Of a stretch of 64,000 nt of DNA, positions 46,254 to 55,828 are shown one piece after another; position 1 is the first letter of the stretch, and every line of letters starts with the position of its first letter. This stretch comes from Ensifer sp. LC11. GTDB taxonomy: Bacteria; Pseudomonadota; Alphaproteobacteria; Rhizobiales; Rhizobiaceae. A program made the translations under genes and the position numbers. Under the pieces are notes generated by a model, which saw only the letters and a list, made by a program, of their open reading frames with translations, made no database searches and had not been told where the DNA came from. The stretch spans positions 82,854-146,853 of the forward strand of contig NZ_MBSO01000013.1 in assembly GCF_001695835.1 (NCBI RefSeq), given 5' to 3'.

Positions 46254-47693
46254 ATGGCGGAGACGATCGGGTTTCTACAGCCGAAACAGTCGGTTATCTC
46301 GCGGCGACGCGACATTGTCGCGGATCTCGCCGATCTGTTGCCGGCGGGCTGTCTGATCAGCGACGAGCGCGGGCTGAAGCCTTTCGAGACAGACGCCTTC
46401 ATCGCCTATCGCCGCATGCCGCTTGCCGTCGCCCTGCCGGAGACGACCGAGCAGGTCGCAGCGCTGCTCAAATATTGCAGTCGCTATGGCGTTCCGGTCG
46501 TGCCGCGCGGTGCCGGCACCTCGCTGTCGGGCGGCGCCATCCCGCAGGAGGACGCGGTCGTAATCGGTCTTTCGAAGATGTCGCGCATTCTCGACATCGA
46601 CCTCTTCAACCGTACCGCCACCGTCCAGGCCGGCGTCACCAACCTCAATATTTCCGAAGCCGTCTCCGCCGACGGCTTCTTCTATGCACCCGACCCGAGT
46701 TCGCAGCTCGCCTGCACGATCGGCGGCAACATCGGCATGAATTCCGGCGGCGCCCACTGCCTGAAATACGGCGTCACCACCAACAATCTGCTCGGCGTGA
46801 AGATGGTTCTCCACGACGGTACCGTCATCGAGCTCGGCGGCAAGGCGCTGGATGCGGCGGGCTACGATCTGCTCGGGCTCGTCTGCGGCTCCGAAGGCCA
46901 GCTCGGCATCGTCACCGAGGCGACGGTGCGGTTGATCGCCAAGCCGGAGGGTGCCCGTCCTGTGCTGTTCGGCTTTGCCTCGTCTCAAGCCGCCGGTGCC
47001 TGTGTCGCCGATGTCATCGGTTCCGGTATCATTCCGGTCGCGATCGAGTTCATGGACAAGCCGGCGATCGAGATCTGCGAGGCCTTCGCCCATGCCGGCT
47101 ACCCGCTCGACGTCGAAGCGCTGCTGATTGTCGAGGTCGAAGGCTCCGAGCAGGAAATGGACGAGATGCTCGCGAGCATCGTCGCGGTCGCGCGCCGGCA
47201 CGGGGTCGCGACGATCAAGGAGTGCCAGACGGCAATGGAAGCGGCGGCGATCTGGAAAGGCCGCAAATCCGCCTTCGGCGCCACCGGGCGCATCGCCGAC
47301 TATATCTGCATGGACGGCACCGTGCCGCTCAGCCAGCTTTCGCATGTGCTCGCCCGCACCGGTGAAATCGTAGCAGGCTACGGCCTGCGCGTCGCCAACG
47401 TCTTCCATGCCGGCGACGGCAACATGCATCCGCTGATCCTTTACAACATCAACGACCCTGAAGATGCGGCGCGTGCCGAGGCCGCCGGAAACGACATCCT
47501 CAAGCTTTGCGTTGATGCCGGGGGGTGCCTGACAGGCGAGCACGGCGTCGGCATCGAAAAACGTGACCTGATGCTGCATCAGTTCAACCAGGCGGACCTC
47601 GACCAGCAGATGGCGGCGCGCGCCGCCTTCGATCCGCAATGGATCCTGAACCCGTCCAAGGTCTTCCCGCTCGAAGGACGTCCAGCTGCATGA
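46254..47693 (+). CDS. glcD: Glycolate oxidase FAD-binding subunit GlcD
   Basis: This is a 479-aa FAD/FMN-dependent dehydrogenase subunit oxidising glycolate to glyoxylate together with GlcE and GlcF. The VAO-type FAD-binding domain shows PVVPRGAGTSLSGGAIPQED and GGNIGMNSGGAHCLKYGVTT. The C-terminal cap includes NVFHAGDGNMHPLI and GEHGVGIEKRDLM. ATG 46254 follows GGGAGAGG. It overlaps glcE by 4 bases. Confidence 0.95.
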   Translation: MAETIGFLQPKQSVISRRRDIVADLADLLPAGCLISDERGLKPFETDAFIAYRRMPLAVALPETTEQVAALLKYCSRYGVPVVPRGAGTSLSGGAIPQEDAVVIGLSKMSRILDIDLFNRTATVQAGVTNLNISEAVSADGFFYAPDPSSQLACTIGGNIGMNSGGAHCLKYGVTTNNLLGVKMVLHDGTVIELGGKALDAAGYDLLGLVCGSEGQLGIVTEATVRLIAKPEGARPVLFGFASSQAAGACVADVIGSGIIPVAIEFMDKPAIEICEAFAHAGYPLDVEALLIVEVEGSEQEMDEMLASIVAVARRHGVATIKECQTAMEAAAIWKGRKSAFGATGRIADYICMDGTVPLSQLSHVLARTGEIVAGYGLRVANVFHAGDGNMHPLILYNINDPEDAARAEAAGNDILKLCVDAGGCLTGEHGVGIEKRDLMLHQFNQADLDQQMAARAAFDPQWILNPSKVFPLEGRPAA

Positions 47694-48901
47694 TCGTGCA
47701 TTTCGAACCGGCAAGCGAAGAGGGGATTGCGACGGTCGTCCGCGCAATGGCCGCCGACAGGGCGTCGCTCGCGGTGATCGGTGGCAATACGCGCTCGGGT
47801 CTCGGTAATCCGGTACGGGCCGACCGGGTTCTCTCGACGCGACGCCTGTCCGGCATCGTCAGCTACGCTCCGGCGGAGATGACGCTTACGGCGCTGGCCG
47901 GGACGCCGATCCGGGAAATCGAGCAGGCTCTCGCAGCGAACCGGCAGATGCTTGCCTTCGAACCCATGGACCACAGGCCGATTTTCGCCTCGTCGGGAGA
48001 GCCGACGATCGGTGGCGTGTTCGCCGCCAATGTGTCCGGCCCCAGGCGCTATGTCGCCGGTGCCGCCCGCGACAGCCTGCTCGGCGTGCGTTTCGTCAAC
48101 GGCCAGGGTGAGGCGATCAAGGCGGGCGGCCGGGTGATGAAGAACGTCACGGGCCTGGATCTCGTGAAGCTGCTGGCGGGTTCCTATGGCACGCTCGGCA
48201 TTTTGACCGAAGTGACCTTCCGCGTCCTGCCGTTGCCGCCTGCGGCGCAGACCGTCGTTGTCTCCGGGCTGAACGATGCGGGAGCCGCCGCGGTCATGGC
48301 CGAAGCGATGGCGCAAACGACGGAGGTTTGCGGGGCCGCGCATCTGCCGGAGAGTGTGCGCGGGCGATTTATCGACGGTGCGCTCCCCGACGGCGCCGCC
48401 ACCGTCCTTCGCCTCGAAGGGCTGGAAGCATCCGTTTCCCTTCGCGCTGACACACTCGCGAAAGCCCTCGCTCGGTTCGGCGCGGTGGCGCGCCTCGATG
48501 GGGGCCAGACGGCGAAGCTCTGGGCGGAAATCCGCGATGTCAAACCCTATGCCGACGGCACGAAACGGCCGCTTTGGCGCGTCTCGGTCGCTCCGTCGCT
48601 CGGCCATCAGCTCGTGGCCGCGCTCAGGCTGCAGACCGGTGTCGACGCCTTTTATGATTGGCAGGGCGGCCTTGTCTGGTTACGCATGGAGGCTGACCCC
48701 GAAGCGGAACTCGTGCGCCGCTACATCAAGGTTCTCGGTGGTGGCCACGCGACGCTCGTGAGAGCGGAGGAGGGCTACCGTGCCGTCATCCCGGCGTTTG
48801 AACCACAACCGCCGCCTGTGGCACAATTGAGCGACCGCGTCCGCGCGACTTTCGACCCGCACCGGATCTTCAATCCGGGCCGCATGGCGGCGATCTCCTG
48901 A
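47690..48901 (+). CDS. glcE: Glycolate oxidase subunit GlcE
   Basis: This is a 403-aa second FAD-binding-type subunit. The FAD domain shows AVIGGNTRSGLGNPV, PMDHRPIFASSGEPTIGGVF and GRVMKNVTGLDLVKLLAGSY, with GTLGILTEVTFRV at the domain end. The ATG overlaps the glcD stop, so translation is coupled. It is needed with GlcD and GlcF for activity in E. coli. Confidence 0.95.
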   Translation: MIVHFEPASEEGIATVVRAMAADRASLAVIGGNTRSGLGNPVRADRVLSTRRLSGIVSYAPAEMTLTALAGTPIREIEQALAANRQMLAFEPMDHRPIFASSGEPTIGGVFAANVSGPRRYVAGAARDSLLGVRFVNGQGEAIKAGGRVMKNVTGLDLVKLLAGSYGTLGILTEVTFRVLPLPPAAQTVVVSGLNDAGAAAVMAEAMAQTTEVCGAAHLPESVRGRFIDGALPDGAATVLRLEGLEASVSLRADTLAKALARFGAVARLDGGQTAKLWAEIRDVKPYADGTKRPLWRVSVAPSLGHQLVAALRLQTGVDAFYDWQGGLVWLRMEADPEAELVRRYIKVLGGGHATLVRAEEGYRAVIPAFEPQPPPVAQLSDRVRATFDPHRIFNPGRMAAIS

Positions 48902-48932
48902 GGCGCGACGGCATGCAACATGGGAGCTATCG

Positions 48933-49313
48933 ATGAGCGACAATGGCCCGCAGACACCGTTTTCCCGAGAGACCGATCGCTGGCTGGAGCCGGGCAAGAT
49001 CAACGTCCAGGTGATCTATGTGCTCTATCTTGTGGGGTTTGCGGTCGGGATCACCGCCATCATCGGCGTCGTCATCGCCTATCTCAACCACGGCAAGGGC
49101 GCGCCCTGGGTGCAGACGCATTACATCTGGGCGATCCGGACCTTCTGGATCGCTCTGCTGTTCGGCGTTATCTCCATGCTGCTCACGGTTCTTTTGATCG
49201 GCATTCTCGGCTTTATCGCCACCGCCGTCTGGATCATCGTGCGCTGCGTCGTCGGCCTGCAACGGGCGGCCCGCCAGGAGCCGATCACCAACCCCGAAAG
49301 CTGGATGGTCTAG
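48933..49313 (+). CDS. Small membrane protein inserted in the glc operon (DUF4870/Tic20-like)
   Basis: This is a 126-aa inner-membrane protein. About three helices (residues 27-50, 66-82, 85-107) follow a charged N-terminus, with the pattern VIYVLYLVGFAVGITAIIGV and WIIVRCVVGLQRA near the end, as in DUF4870-type proteins. The function is unknown. It lies between glcE and glcF, 31 bases after glcE and about 70 before glcF, so it is in the operon. It could help anchor the soluble glycolate oxidase to the membrane or simply be a passenger. Confidence 0.82.
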   Translation: MSDNGPQTPFSRETDRWLEPGKINVQVIYVLYLVGFAVGITAIIGVVIAYLNHGKGAPWVQTHYIWAIRTFWIALLFGVISMLLTVLLIGILGFIATAVWIIVRCVVGLQRAARQEPITNPESWMV

Positions 49314-49383
49314 CTATTTGAATGCTGCGGCGACCGTCCTCCTGGACACCCGGTTCCGCAGACCCGGAAAGTGGAGTTCGCAT

Positions 49384-50688
49384 TTGCAGACCAATTTTAC
49401 GCCCGCACAGCTTGCCGATCCGCACGTGGCCGAATCCGAGGCGATCCTGCGCAAATGTGTGCATTGCGGCTTCTGCACCGCGACTTGCCCCACCTATGTC
49501 ACGCTCGGCGACGAACTCGATAGTCCGCGCGGGCGCATCTACCTCATCAAGGACATGCTGGAAAACGGCCGTGCGGCCGACAAGGAAACCGTCACCCACA
49601 TCGATCGCTGTCTCTCCTGTCTCGCCTGCACGACGACCTGTCCTTCCGGCGTCGACTATATGCACCTCGTTGATCACGCGCGCGTTCATATCGAGAACAC
49701 CTACCGGCGCCCGTTCAAGGAACGGCTGGCGCGCTTCGTCCTGGCGGCGGTGTTGCCCTATCCATCACGCTTCCGCCTGTCATTGAAGGCGGCCGGTATC
49801 GCCCGGCCGCTTGCGGGCCTCATGAAACGCGTTGCGTTGCTGAAAACCTTCGGCGTCATGCTCGATCTGGCGCCGAAGGCCGTGCCGCAGCCCTCGGCTT
49901 CGGCCGTGCCCGGCGTCCATACGCCGAAGGGCAAGCGCGTCGGTCGCGTGGCGCTGCTGACCGGCTGCGCCCAGCCCGTGCTGAAGCCGGAAATCAACGA
50001 AGCGACGATAAGGCTTCTGACGCGCTTTGGCGTCGAGGTGGTGCTCCCGTCCGGCGAAGGCTGTTGCGGCGCGCTGGTGCATCACATGGGCCGGGAAAAT
50101 CAGGCGCTCGAAGCCGCGCGGCGCAATGTTGATGCCTGGCTGAAGGTTGCAGACGAGGGCGGGCTGGACGCCATTGTCATCACCGCGTCGGGCTGCGGCA
50201 CCACGATCAAGGACTACGGCCATATGCTGCGGCTCGATCCGGCCTATGCCGAAAAGGCTGCACGGATCTCCGCACTGGCAAAGGACATCACCGAGTATCT
50301 GGCCACGCTCGATCTGCCGGAGCAGGAGGCGAAGGGCACGACGCTCGCCTATCACTCGGCCTGTTCGATGCAGCACGGCCAGAAGATCACCCTGGCGCCG
50401 AAGCAGCTTTTGAAGCGCGCCGGCTTCGTCGTCCGTGATCCGGCCGAGGGACATCTCTGTTGCGGCTCGGCCGGCACCTACAACATCCTGCAGCCGGAAA
50501 TCTCGGCCAAGCTTAGGGCGCGCAAGGTCAAGAATATCGAGGCGACCCGGCCGGATGCGATCGCAACGGGCAATATCGGTTGCATCACCCAGATCGCCAG
50601 CGGCACCGCCATCCCCATCCTGCATACGGTTGAGCTGTTGGATTGGGCCTATGGCGGGGCAAAGCCGCAGGCGCTTGGATCCAAATGA
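49384..50688 (+). CDS. glcF: Glycolate oxidase iron-sulfur subunit GlcF
   Basis: This is a 434-aa subunit with two 4Fe-4S motifs, CVHCGFCTATCPTY (near residue 25) and CLSCLACTTTCPSG (near 75). Two CCG domains follow (SGEGCCGALVHHMG and HLCCGSAGTYNIL). It carries electrons from the flavin subunits to the quinone pool. The N-terminus homologous to other GlcF proteins (QTNFTPAQLADPHV) begins at TTG 49384, with GGAG at 49373-49376. No ATG fits, so a TTG start is proposed. Confidence 0.93.
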   Translation: MQTNFTPAQLADPHVAESEAILRKCVHCGFCTATCPTYVTLGDELDSPRGRIYLIKDMLENGRAADKETVTHIDRCLSCLACTTTCPSGVDYMHLVDHARVHIENTYRRPFKERLARFVLAAVLPYPSRFRLSLKAAGIARPLAGLMKRVALLKTFGVMLDLAPKAVPQPSASAVPGVHTPKGKRVGRVALLTGCAQPVLKPEINEATIRLLTRFGVEVVLPSGEGCCGALVHHMGRENQALEAARRNVDAWLKVADEGGLDAIVITASGCGTTIKDYGHMLRLDPAYAEKAARISALAKDITEYLATLDLPEQEAKGTTLAYHSACSMQHGQKITLAPKQLLKRAGFVVRDPAEGHLCCGSAGTYNILQPEISAKLRARKVKNIEATRPDAIATGNIGCITQIASGTAIPILHTVELLDWAYGGAKPQALGSK

Positions 50689-50689
50689 A

Positions 50690-50729
50690 AAAGGCCGGCT
50701 TCGCGTTTGCGGAGCCGGCCTCATCATTT
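50690..50729. terminator. Hairpin between glcF and a convergent gene
   Basis: GGCCGGCT and AGCCGGCC form the stem around a 12-base loop. An A/T flank on the left gives TTTTT on the minus strand, so it is best placed as terminator of the minus-strand L,D-transpeptidase gene and may also stop glcF transcription. Confidence 0.8.
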
Positions 50730-50754
50730 CAAAATGTGCGTTCTCGCCGACCGG

Positions 50755-51450
50755 TCAGCCGCCGAAAATCTGACGGAAGATATCGACGCCGCGGTCGTCG
50801 TAATAGGTGTCGCCCGGCTTGCTGCCGGGGCCGATGACGATCACCTTGGTGCCGACGTCGGCGCGGTCATAGAGATGTTCCACGTCGTCGTTCATCATGC
50901 GGATGCAGCCGGACGACATGTTCTGGCCGATGGTCCAGGGCTGGTTGGTGCCATGGATCCGGAAGATCGTGTCACGGCCGCCCTTGTAGAGATACATGGC
51001 GCGGGCGCCGAGCGGGTTGTCGATGCCGCCTTCCTGGGTCACCGGCAGGATGCGACCCTTTGCGGCCTCGCGGCGGCGCATCTCGGCCGGTGGCGTCCAG
51101 GCCGGCCATTCCGCCTTGCGGCCAACTTTCACGACGCCCGACCAACCGAAGCCATCGCGGCCGACGCCGATGCCATAGCGTGTCGCGCGGTTCGGGCCGT
51201 CGATGTAGTAGAGAAACTTGTTGTTGGTATCGACGATGATCGTGCCGGGTGCCTCATCGGTGCGGAAGCGGACCTTGGTGCGCCAGTACTGTTTCGCCGG
51301 TTTTTTCTGCGTGGCCACGAGGACCACGTCGGATGACTTCACCTTGGCCCCCGCGGTCGGCGCCGGCGTGAAAGCCGAGGCGCTGGCGGCGGCAAGAATA
51401 GTGCTGGTCGCGATGACGATCGCGACCACTTTGCTGGCATGACGGTTCAT
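50755..51450 (-). CDS. L,D-transpeptidase (YkuD family)
   Basis: This is a 231-aa exported protein with a signal peptide (about residues 1-26, ending ASASAF). The YkuD domain has TIIVDTNNKFLYYIDG, IHGTNQPWTIG and the catalytic SSGCIRMMNDDVEHLYDR (Cys in SxGCIRM). These enzymes form 3-3 peptidoglycan cross-links or attach proteins to peptidoglycan in the periplasm. ATG 51450 has GAGAGGGAA upstream. A second, longer paralog lies just upstream on the same strand. Confidence 0.93.
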   Translation of the reverse strand: MNRHASKVVAIVIATSTILAAASASAFTPAPTAGAKVKSSDVVLVATQKKPAKQYWRTKVRFRTDEAPGTIIVDTNNKFLYYIDGPNRATRYGIGVGRDGFGWSGVVKVGRKAEWPAWTPPAEMRRREAAKGRILPVTQEGGIDNPLGARAMYLYKGGRDTIFRIHGTNQPWTIGQNMSSGCIRMMNDDVEHLYDRADVGTKVIVIGPGSKPGDTYYDDRGVDIFRQIFGG

Positions 51451-51631
51451 AAATGATTCCCTCTCAACCCTCGTTACGGGCAGGCTATGCAAAATGTGGC
51501 GAAGTTCAAGCCTGCGATACAGCCGGCGGGCCACCGGATTTATATCTGTTCATGCTGCTGTTGCCCGAAAATCACGCATGGGCAACAGCAACACGTGCAA
51601 GGGTGGGGAAATATTCTATGCTATGCTCGGA

Positions 51632-52405
51632 TTATATCACGATAACCTTCGTACCCACCTTCACCCGTTCGTAAAGGTCGACAACGTCTTCGTTGCGCAT
51701 GCGGATGCAGCCGGAGGATACGGCATAGCCGATCGTCCAGGGCGCATTGGTTCCGTGGATGCGGTAGAGCGTCGAGCCGAGATACATGGCGCGCGCGCCA
51801 AGCGGGTTTTCCGGGCCGCCGTCCATGCGCGCCGGCAGGTAGTGGCCCTTGGCCGCTTCGCGGCTGATCATCTCCTGCGGCGGCGTCCAGCTCGGCCATT
51901 CGGCCTTGCGGGTTACCTTGTGGGCGCCAGCCCATTCGAAGCCCGGTTTGCCGACGCCGACACCGTAGCGTCGTGCCTCGCCGTTGCCGGTGACGAGATA
52001 GAGAAAGCGGTTGTTGGTATCGATGACGATCGTGCCCGGCTTTTCCTTGCTCTCGTAGGCGACCGTCTGCGGCAGAAACTGCGGATCAAACTTTGATTTC
52101 ACCGGCCGCTGGGCGCGCGTTGCGTTGGCCGGCTGGAGCAGCGGATTGACGACGCGACGCTTGACCTGCGGTCGTGCGGCCTGTCCCTGCTGATAATACT
52201 GTTTTCGGGTGGCGCCCGGAATCTGCTGGCGATAGATCACCTGCCGCGTTCGCGCCTGCTGCCCGCCAAGCTGCATCACCCAGGGGGCGGTGAGGTCGGG
52301 GCTGACAACGACGGGAGGCCGGTTCTGATACCGGTCCTGTGCTGCGGCCGGACCTGCGATAAGGGTCAGAAGGGAGGCGGCTATTAGAAGGGATTTTTTC
52401 AACAT
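51632..52405 (-). CDS. L,D-transpeptidase (YkuD family), second copy
   Basis: This is a 257-aa exported protein with a clear signal peptide (KKSLLIAASLLTLIAGPAAA) and a Gln/Arg-rich spacer of about 90 residues that the neighbour lacks. The YkuD domain reads TIVIDTNNRFLYLVTG, IHGTNAPWTIGYAVSSGCIR with the catalytic Cys, and the C-terminus is short. The close similarity to the 50755 gene points to tandem duplication. It is separated by 180 bases, so it may have its own promoter. Confidence 0.93.
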   Translation of the reverse strand: MLKKSLLIAASLLTLIAGPAAAQDRYQNRPPVVVSPDLTAPWVMQLGGQQARTRQVIYRQQIPGATRKQYYQQGQAARPQVKRRVVNPLLQPANATRAQRPVKSKFDPQFLPQTVAYESKEKPGTIVIDTNNRFLYLVTGNGEARRYGVGVGKPGFEWAGAHKVTRKAEWPSWTPPQEMISREAAKGHYLPARMDGGPENPLGARAMYLGSTLYRIHGTNAPWTIGYAVSSGCIRMRNEDVVDLYERVKVGTKVIVI

Positions 52406-52657
52406 CGGACGGACTCGCTACCTTTCGCCGAAATGCATCAAGGGGGCGCAGTCGGCCGATGAACGGGACGCTCGAGCGGGACATGCGCCTTGGCAATGGC
52501 GCGATCGTGTCATCTGGAGGGCGAGCGAATGGTAAACACCGGTTCATTAAAAGGCGAAGGCGCCGATAAAGCTTTGGGTAGGGTTATCCGCCGCTTTAGG
52601 AATCTGGTTTGCAAATGGTAAAGGCAGTGAAATGAGCCGGATAGGACGAGGAAAACG

Positions 52658-53302
52658 ATGACGACGAAGGGCATAGTGACCGGTGAAGACGGACGTCAGC
52701 GTTGTGCGTGGCAGGGCAATCTCGACGACTATCGTCGCTACCACGACGAGGAATGGGGGCGTCCCGTCATCGACGATCGCCGGCTGTTCGAGAAGATCTG
52801 CCTCGAAGGCTTCCAGTCCGGCCTGTCGTGGCTGACGATCCTGCGCAAGCGCGAGGCTTTCCGTGCCGCCTTCGCCGGCTTCGACTTCGATCAGGTGGCG
52901 ACGTTCGATGAGGCAGATATCGAGCGTTGCCTTGCCGATACCGGCATCGTGCGCCATCGCGGCAAGATCGTCTCGACCATCAACAATGCCCGCCGTGCGC
53001 AGGAACTGCGTCACGAGTTCGGTTCGCTTGCCAGCTATTTCTGGTCATACGAGCCCTCGGGGGACGAACGTCCGAAACGGGTGACCTACGAGGCGATTGT
53101 TGCCAATCCGACGACGCCGACCTCGGCGCGGATCTCCAAGGACCTGAAAAAGCGCGGATGGACCTTTGTCGGCCCGACGACGATCTACGCCTTCATGCAG
53201 GCCATGGGCCTCGTCAACGACCATATCGAAGGCTGCCATTGCCGCGTCGTGGTTGAGGAGTTGCGCGCCAAGCTGGCGCGGCCCAAGGTTCGGGTGGCTT
53301 GA
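52658..53302 (+). CDS. tag: DNA-3-methyladenine glycosylase I
   Basis: This is a 214-aa Tag-type helix-hairpin-helix glycosylase that removes 3-methyladenine. Conserved segments are RCAWQGNLDDYRRYHDEEWG, LFEKICLEGFQSGLSWLTIL and RHRGKIVSTINNARR. The zinc-binding C-terminus contains GLVNDHIEGCHC. ATG 52658 is preceded by GACGAGGA. Single gene. Confidence 0.96.
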   Translation: MTTKGIVTGEDGRQRCAWQGNLDDYRRYHDEEWGRPVIDDRRLFEKICLEGFQSGLSWLTILRKREAFRAAFAGFDFDQVATFDEADIERCLADTGIVRHRGKIVSTINNARRAQELRHEFGSLASYFWSYEPSGDERPKRVTYEAIVANPTTPTSARISKDLKKRGWTFVGPTTIYAFMQAMGLVNDHIEGCHCRVVVEELRAKLARPKVRVA

Positions 53303-53449
53303 TCGCAGCGGCGGTCCCCCTCGGGCTCCCCGCAGAAATCGTAGGCCGCCGTCGCTCGCAGCCATCCTCCGGCGTCCGTTCAGCGTGCCTGAAAGCGGGC
53401 TGCCATTCTGCAACATGCCGCCGAACTGTCTTTCGCCAGTGTTGCGCGT

Positions 53450-53878
53450 TCAGGCGTAGGGCGCGGCGCGCTCGCGCGCAAAGGCGAAGACGCCTTGCAG
53501 CGAATTTTCGCCGGCTGGCGTATCAAGGACGGAGCGGCCAACGCAGAAGAGCTGCGTCGTTTTCGGTGCCGGCTTGTGCACGACGGTGGTGAAGCAGAAC
53601 GAGGCTGACGACGCCGTTGCCTGCTCGAGGATGTTGAGGATGGTGGCGCGATCCTTGCGGTCATGGGCGCGCACCAGGTCGACGATGCCGCAGGAAAGAG
53701 CCGGCACGCCGAGCAGGTGGGCGGTCTTTCGACCAAGGTGAAAGACCCCGCTGGCGAGGTCGCAGTGCCACGCTTCCACGAGATAGTCCGCCTCGTCGAG
53801 GTGGCCCATCCACGTGGCATGCTCCCCCAGGTGCCCGGGTCGGATGGCTCCTGAGCCAGGTGTCATGAACGTCAGCAT
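53450..53878 (-). CDS. Single-domain PAS-like protein, copy 1
   Basis: This is a 142-aa protein whose middle part has the PAS pattern (WHCDLASGVFHLG, IVDLVRAHDRKDRATILNIL, SASFCFTTVV). It has no output domain. It shows residue-by-residue likeness to the protein at 62979 (SG-F-LG-K--H--G, GI/L-LVR-HDR/D, ATSSA/CSFCF). It could be a stand-alone sensor or adaptor; the function is not known. The start at ATG 53878 has a poor ribosome-binding site, and ATG 53866 is an alternative. Confidence 0.75.
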   Translation of the reverse strand: MLTFMTPGSGAIRPGHLGEHATWMGHLDEADYLVEAWHCDLASGVFHLGRKTAHLLGVPALSCGIVDLVRAHDRKDRATILNILEQATASSASFCFTTVVHKPAPKTTQLFCVGRSVLDTPAGENSLQGVFAFARERAAPYA

Positions 53879-54311
53879 GATGCTGTTTCTCTCTTGTCGT
53901 GCCGTAACAAAACAACTGTGCGCAAGCTGCCATCGCCGCCGGGTGGTTCAAGGCGGCATCCCGATTGGCCGACTGCGGTCATTGCCTCCGGAGCTTGTCT
54001 GCGAGTACACATCGCGCTGCCGGGACGATAGTCGATGACTGGTGTGATCGGAACGGTGCCGATTGCTCGATCGATAAACTTTTAGTGATGATTGTCGATC
54101 TAATGCGCCTTGTGGTTGAGGTCAATCCCTTGCGGCGTTGTCGCTGCGGCGTAGCGCCAGGTCGATGGATAAGGAAGGCATCGATGCCGAGCGATCTCGT
54201 GAGGCTTCCAAGCATCGCGCGCCGAGCGCTTTGCGCGGCTCCAACCCTTGCCGCCCCTCACTTGATCCGATAGGGAAAGCTGCCAACACGCTGACAGCCC
54301 GGAATGCTCCC
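53879..54311. other. Intergenic region upstream of hisS
   Basis: About 430 bases of divergent spacing between the PAS-like gene and hisS. A long open frame extends hisS upstream but carries a low-complexity stretch unlike the synthetase family, so it is treated as untranslated. No clear promoter or attenuator is identified. Confidence 0.5.
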
Positions 54312-55823
54312 ATGACCGAGAAACAAAAGAAACCGCAGAAGCTCAAGGCGCGCCTGCCGCGCGGCTTCGTCGATCGCTCCGCCGCCGATATCCGCGCGAC
54401 CGATGAAATGATCGGGAAGATCCGTGCGGTCTTCGAGCATTATGGTTTCGATCCGGTCGAAACGCCGCTGTTCGAATACACCGATGCGCTCGGCAAATTC
54501 CTGCCGGACAGCGACCGTCCGAACGAGGGTGTCTTCTCGCTGACGGACGACGATGACCAGTGGATGTCGCTGCGCTACGACCTGACGGCGCCGCTCGCAC
54601 GCCACGTCGCCGAGAATTTCAACGATATCCAGCTGCCCTTCCGCACCTATCGTGCCGGCTATGTCTTCCGCAATGAGAAGCCGGGTCCTGGCCGCTTCCG
54701 TCAGTTCATGCAGTTTGACGCCGACACGGTCGGCGCCGCCGGCGTCCAGGCGGATGCCGAAATGTGCATGATGATGGCCGACACCATGGAAGCGCTCGGC
54801 ATCAAGCGCGGCGACTATGTGATCCGCGTCAACAACCGCAAGGTCCTCGACGGCGTCATGGAAGCGATCGGCCTTGGCGGCGACGAAAAGGTCAACGCGC
54901 GCCTGACGGTTCTGCGCGCCATCGACAAGCTCGACAAGTTTGGCGCCGAAGGCGTGCGGCTGCTTCTTGGCGAAGGCCGCAAGGATGAAAGCGGCGACTT
55001 TACCAAGGGCGCCGGCCTGAGCGCCGAACAGATCGACAAGGTCCTCTTCTTCGTCGGCATCAAGGACTATGCCGAAAGTGCTGGCGAACTCGCGGCGCTC
55101 GTTGCAGGAACAGCCAAGGGCGGCGAAGGCGTCGAGGAGTTGAACACCATTCGCAGCCTGGTCTTAAGCGCCGGCTACGAGGCCGACCGCATCAAGATCG
55201 ACCCTTCGGTCGTGCGTGGTCTCGAATATTACACCGGCCCGGTCTTCGAAGCCGAGCTGCAGTTTGCCGTCACCAACGAGAAGGGCGAGAAGGTTGTGTT
55301 CGGCTCGGTCGGCGGCGGTGGCCGCTATGACGGCCTCGTTTCGCGCTTCATGGGCCAGCCGGTTCCAGCGACAGGTTTCTCGATCGGCGTTTCCCGCCTG
55401 ATGACGGCGCTGAAGAACCTCGGCAAGCTTGGCGCATCGGACGTGCTCGCCCCGGTCGTCGTCTGCGTCATGGACCGCGACATCGAGAGCATGGGCCACT
55501 ACCAGCGCTTTGTGCAGCAGCTTCGCCACGCCGGCATCCGCGCCGAGATGTACCAGGGCAACAAGAAGAACTTTGGCGATCAGCTGAAATATGCCGACCG
55601 TCGCGGCTCGCCGCTGGCCATCATCCAGGGCGGAGACGAACGTGCCGCCGGCCTCGTCCAGATCAAGGATCTGATCGAGGGCAAGCGCCTGTCCGGCGAG
55701 ATCGAGGACAATGCGGCCTGGCGCGAGGCGCGCGTGGCCCAGGTTTCGGTTCCGACGGCCGAGTTGGTCGACAAGGTACGCGAGATACTGGCGGCGCAGG
55801 CCGAGGATCGGGCAAGGGGCTGA
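54312..55823 (+). CDS. hisS: Histidyl-tRNA synthetase
   Basis: This is a 503-aa class II synthetase charging tRNA-His. Motif 1 region is [20 protein letters not shown], motif 2 is [20 protein letters not shown], the histidine-specific segment is [13 protein letters not shown], and motif 3 is [29 protein letters not shown] in its core. A C-terminal anticodon domain follows. It is longer than the roughly 420-aa E. coli enzyme, as often in alphaproteobacteria. ATG 54312 gives the plausible N-terminus [11 protein letters not shown]. First gene of hisS-hisZ-hisG. Confidence 0.95.
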   Translation: MTEKQKKPQKLKARLPRGFVDRSAADIRATDEMIGKIRAVFEHYGFDPVETPLFEYTDALGKFLPDSDRPNEGVFSLTDDDDQWMSLRYDLTAPLARHVAENFNDIQLPFRTYRAGYVFRNEKPGPGRFRQFMQFDADTVGAAGVQADAEMCMMMADTMEALGIKRGDYVIRVNNRKVLDGVMEAIGLGGDEKVNARLTVLRAIDKLDKFGAEGVRLLLGEGRKDESGDFTKGAGLSAEQIDKVLFFVGIKDYAESAGELAALVAGTAKGGEGVEELNTIRSLVLSAGYEADRIKIDPSVVRGLEYYTGPVFEAELQFAVTNEKGEKVVFGSVGGGGRYDGLVSRFMGQPVPATGFSIGVSRLMTALKNLGKLGASDVLAPVVVCVMDRDIESMGHYQRFVQQLRHAGIRAEMYQGNKKNFGDQLKYADRRGSPLAIIQGGDERAAGLVQIKDLIEGKRLSGEIEDNAAWREARVAQVSVPTAELVDKVREILAAQAEDRARG

Positions 55824-55828
55824 CGGTC

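Noticed and set aside
54050..54074. GGAAC upstream of hisS resembling an EcfG -35
   Set aside because: No CGTT occurs at the right spacing; the sequence there reads TCGAT.
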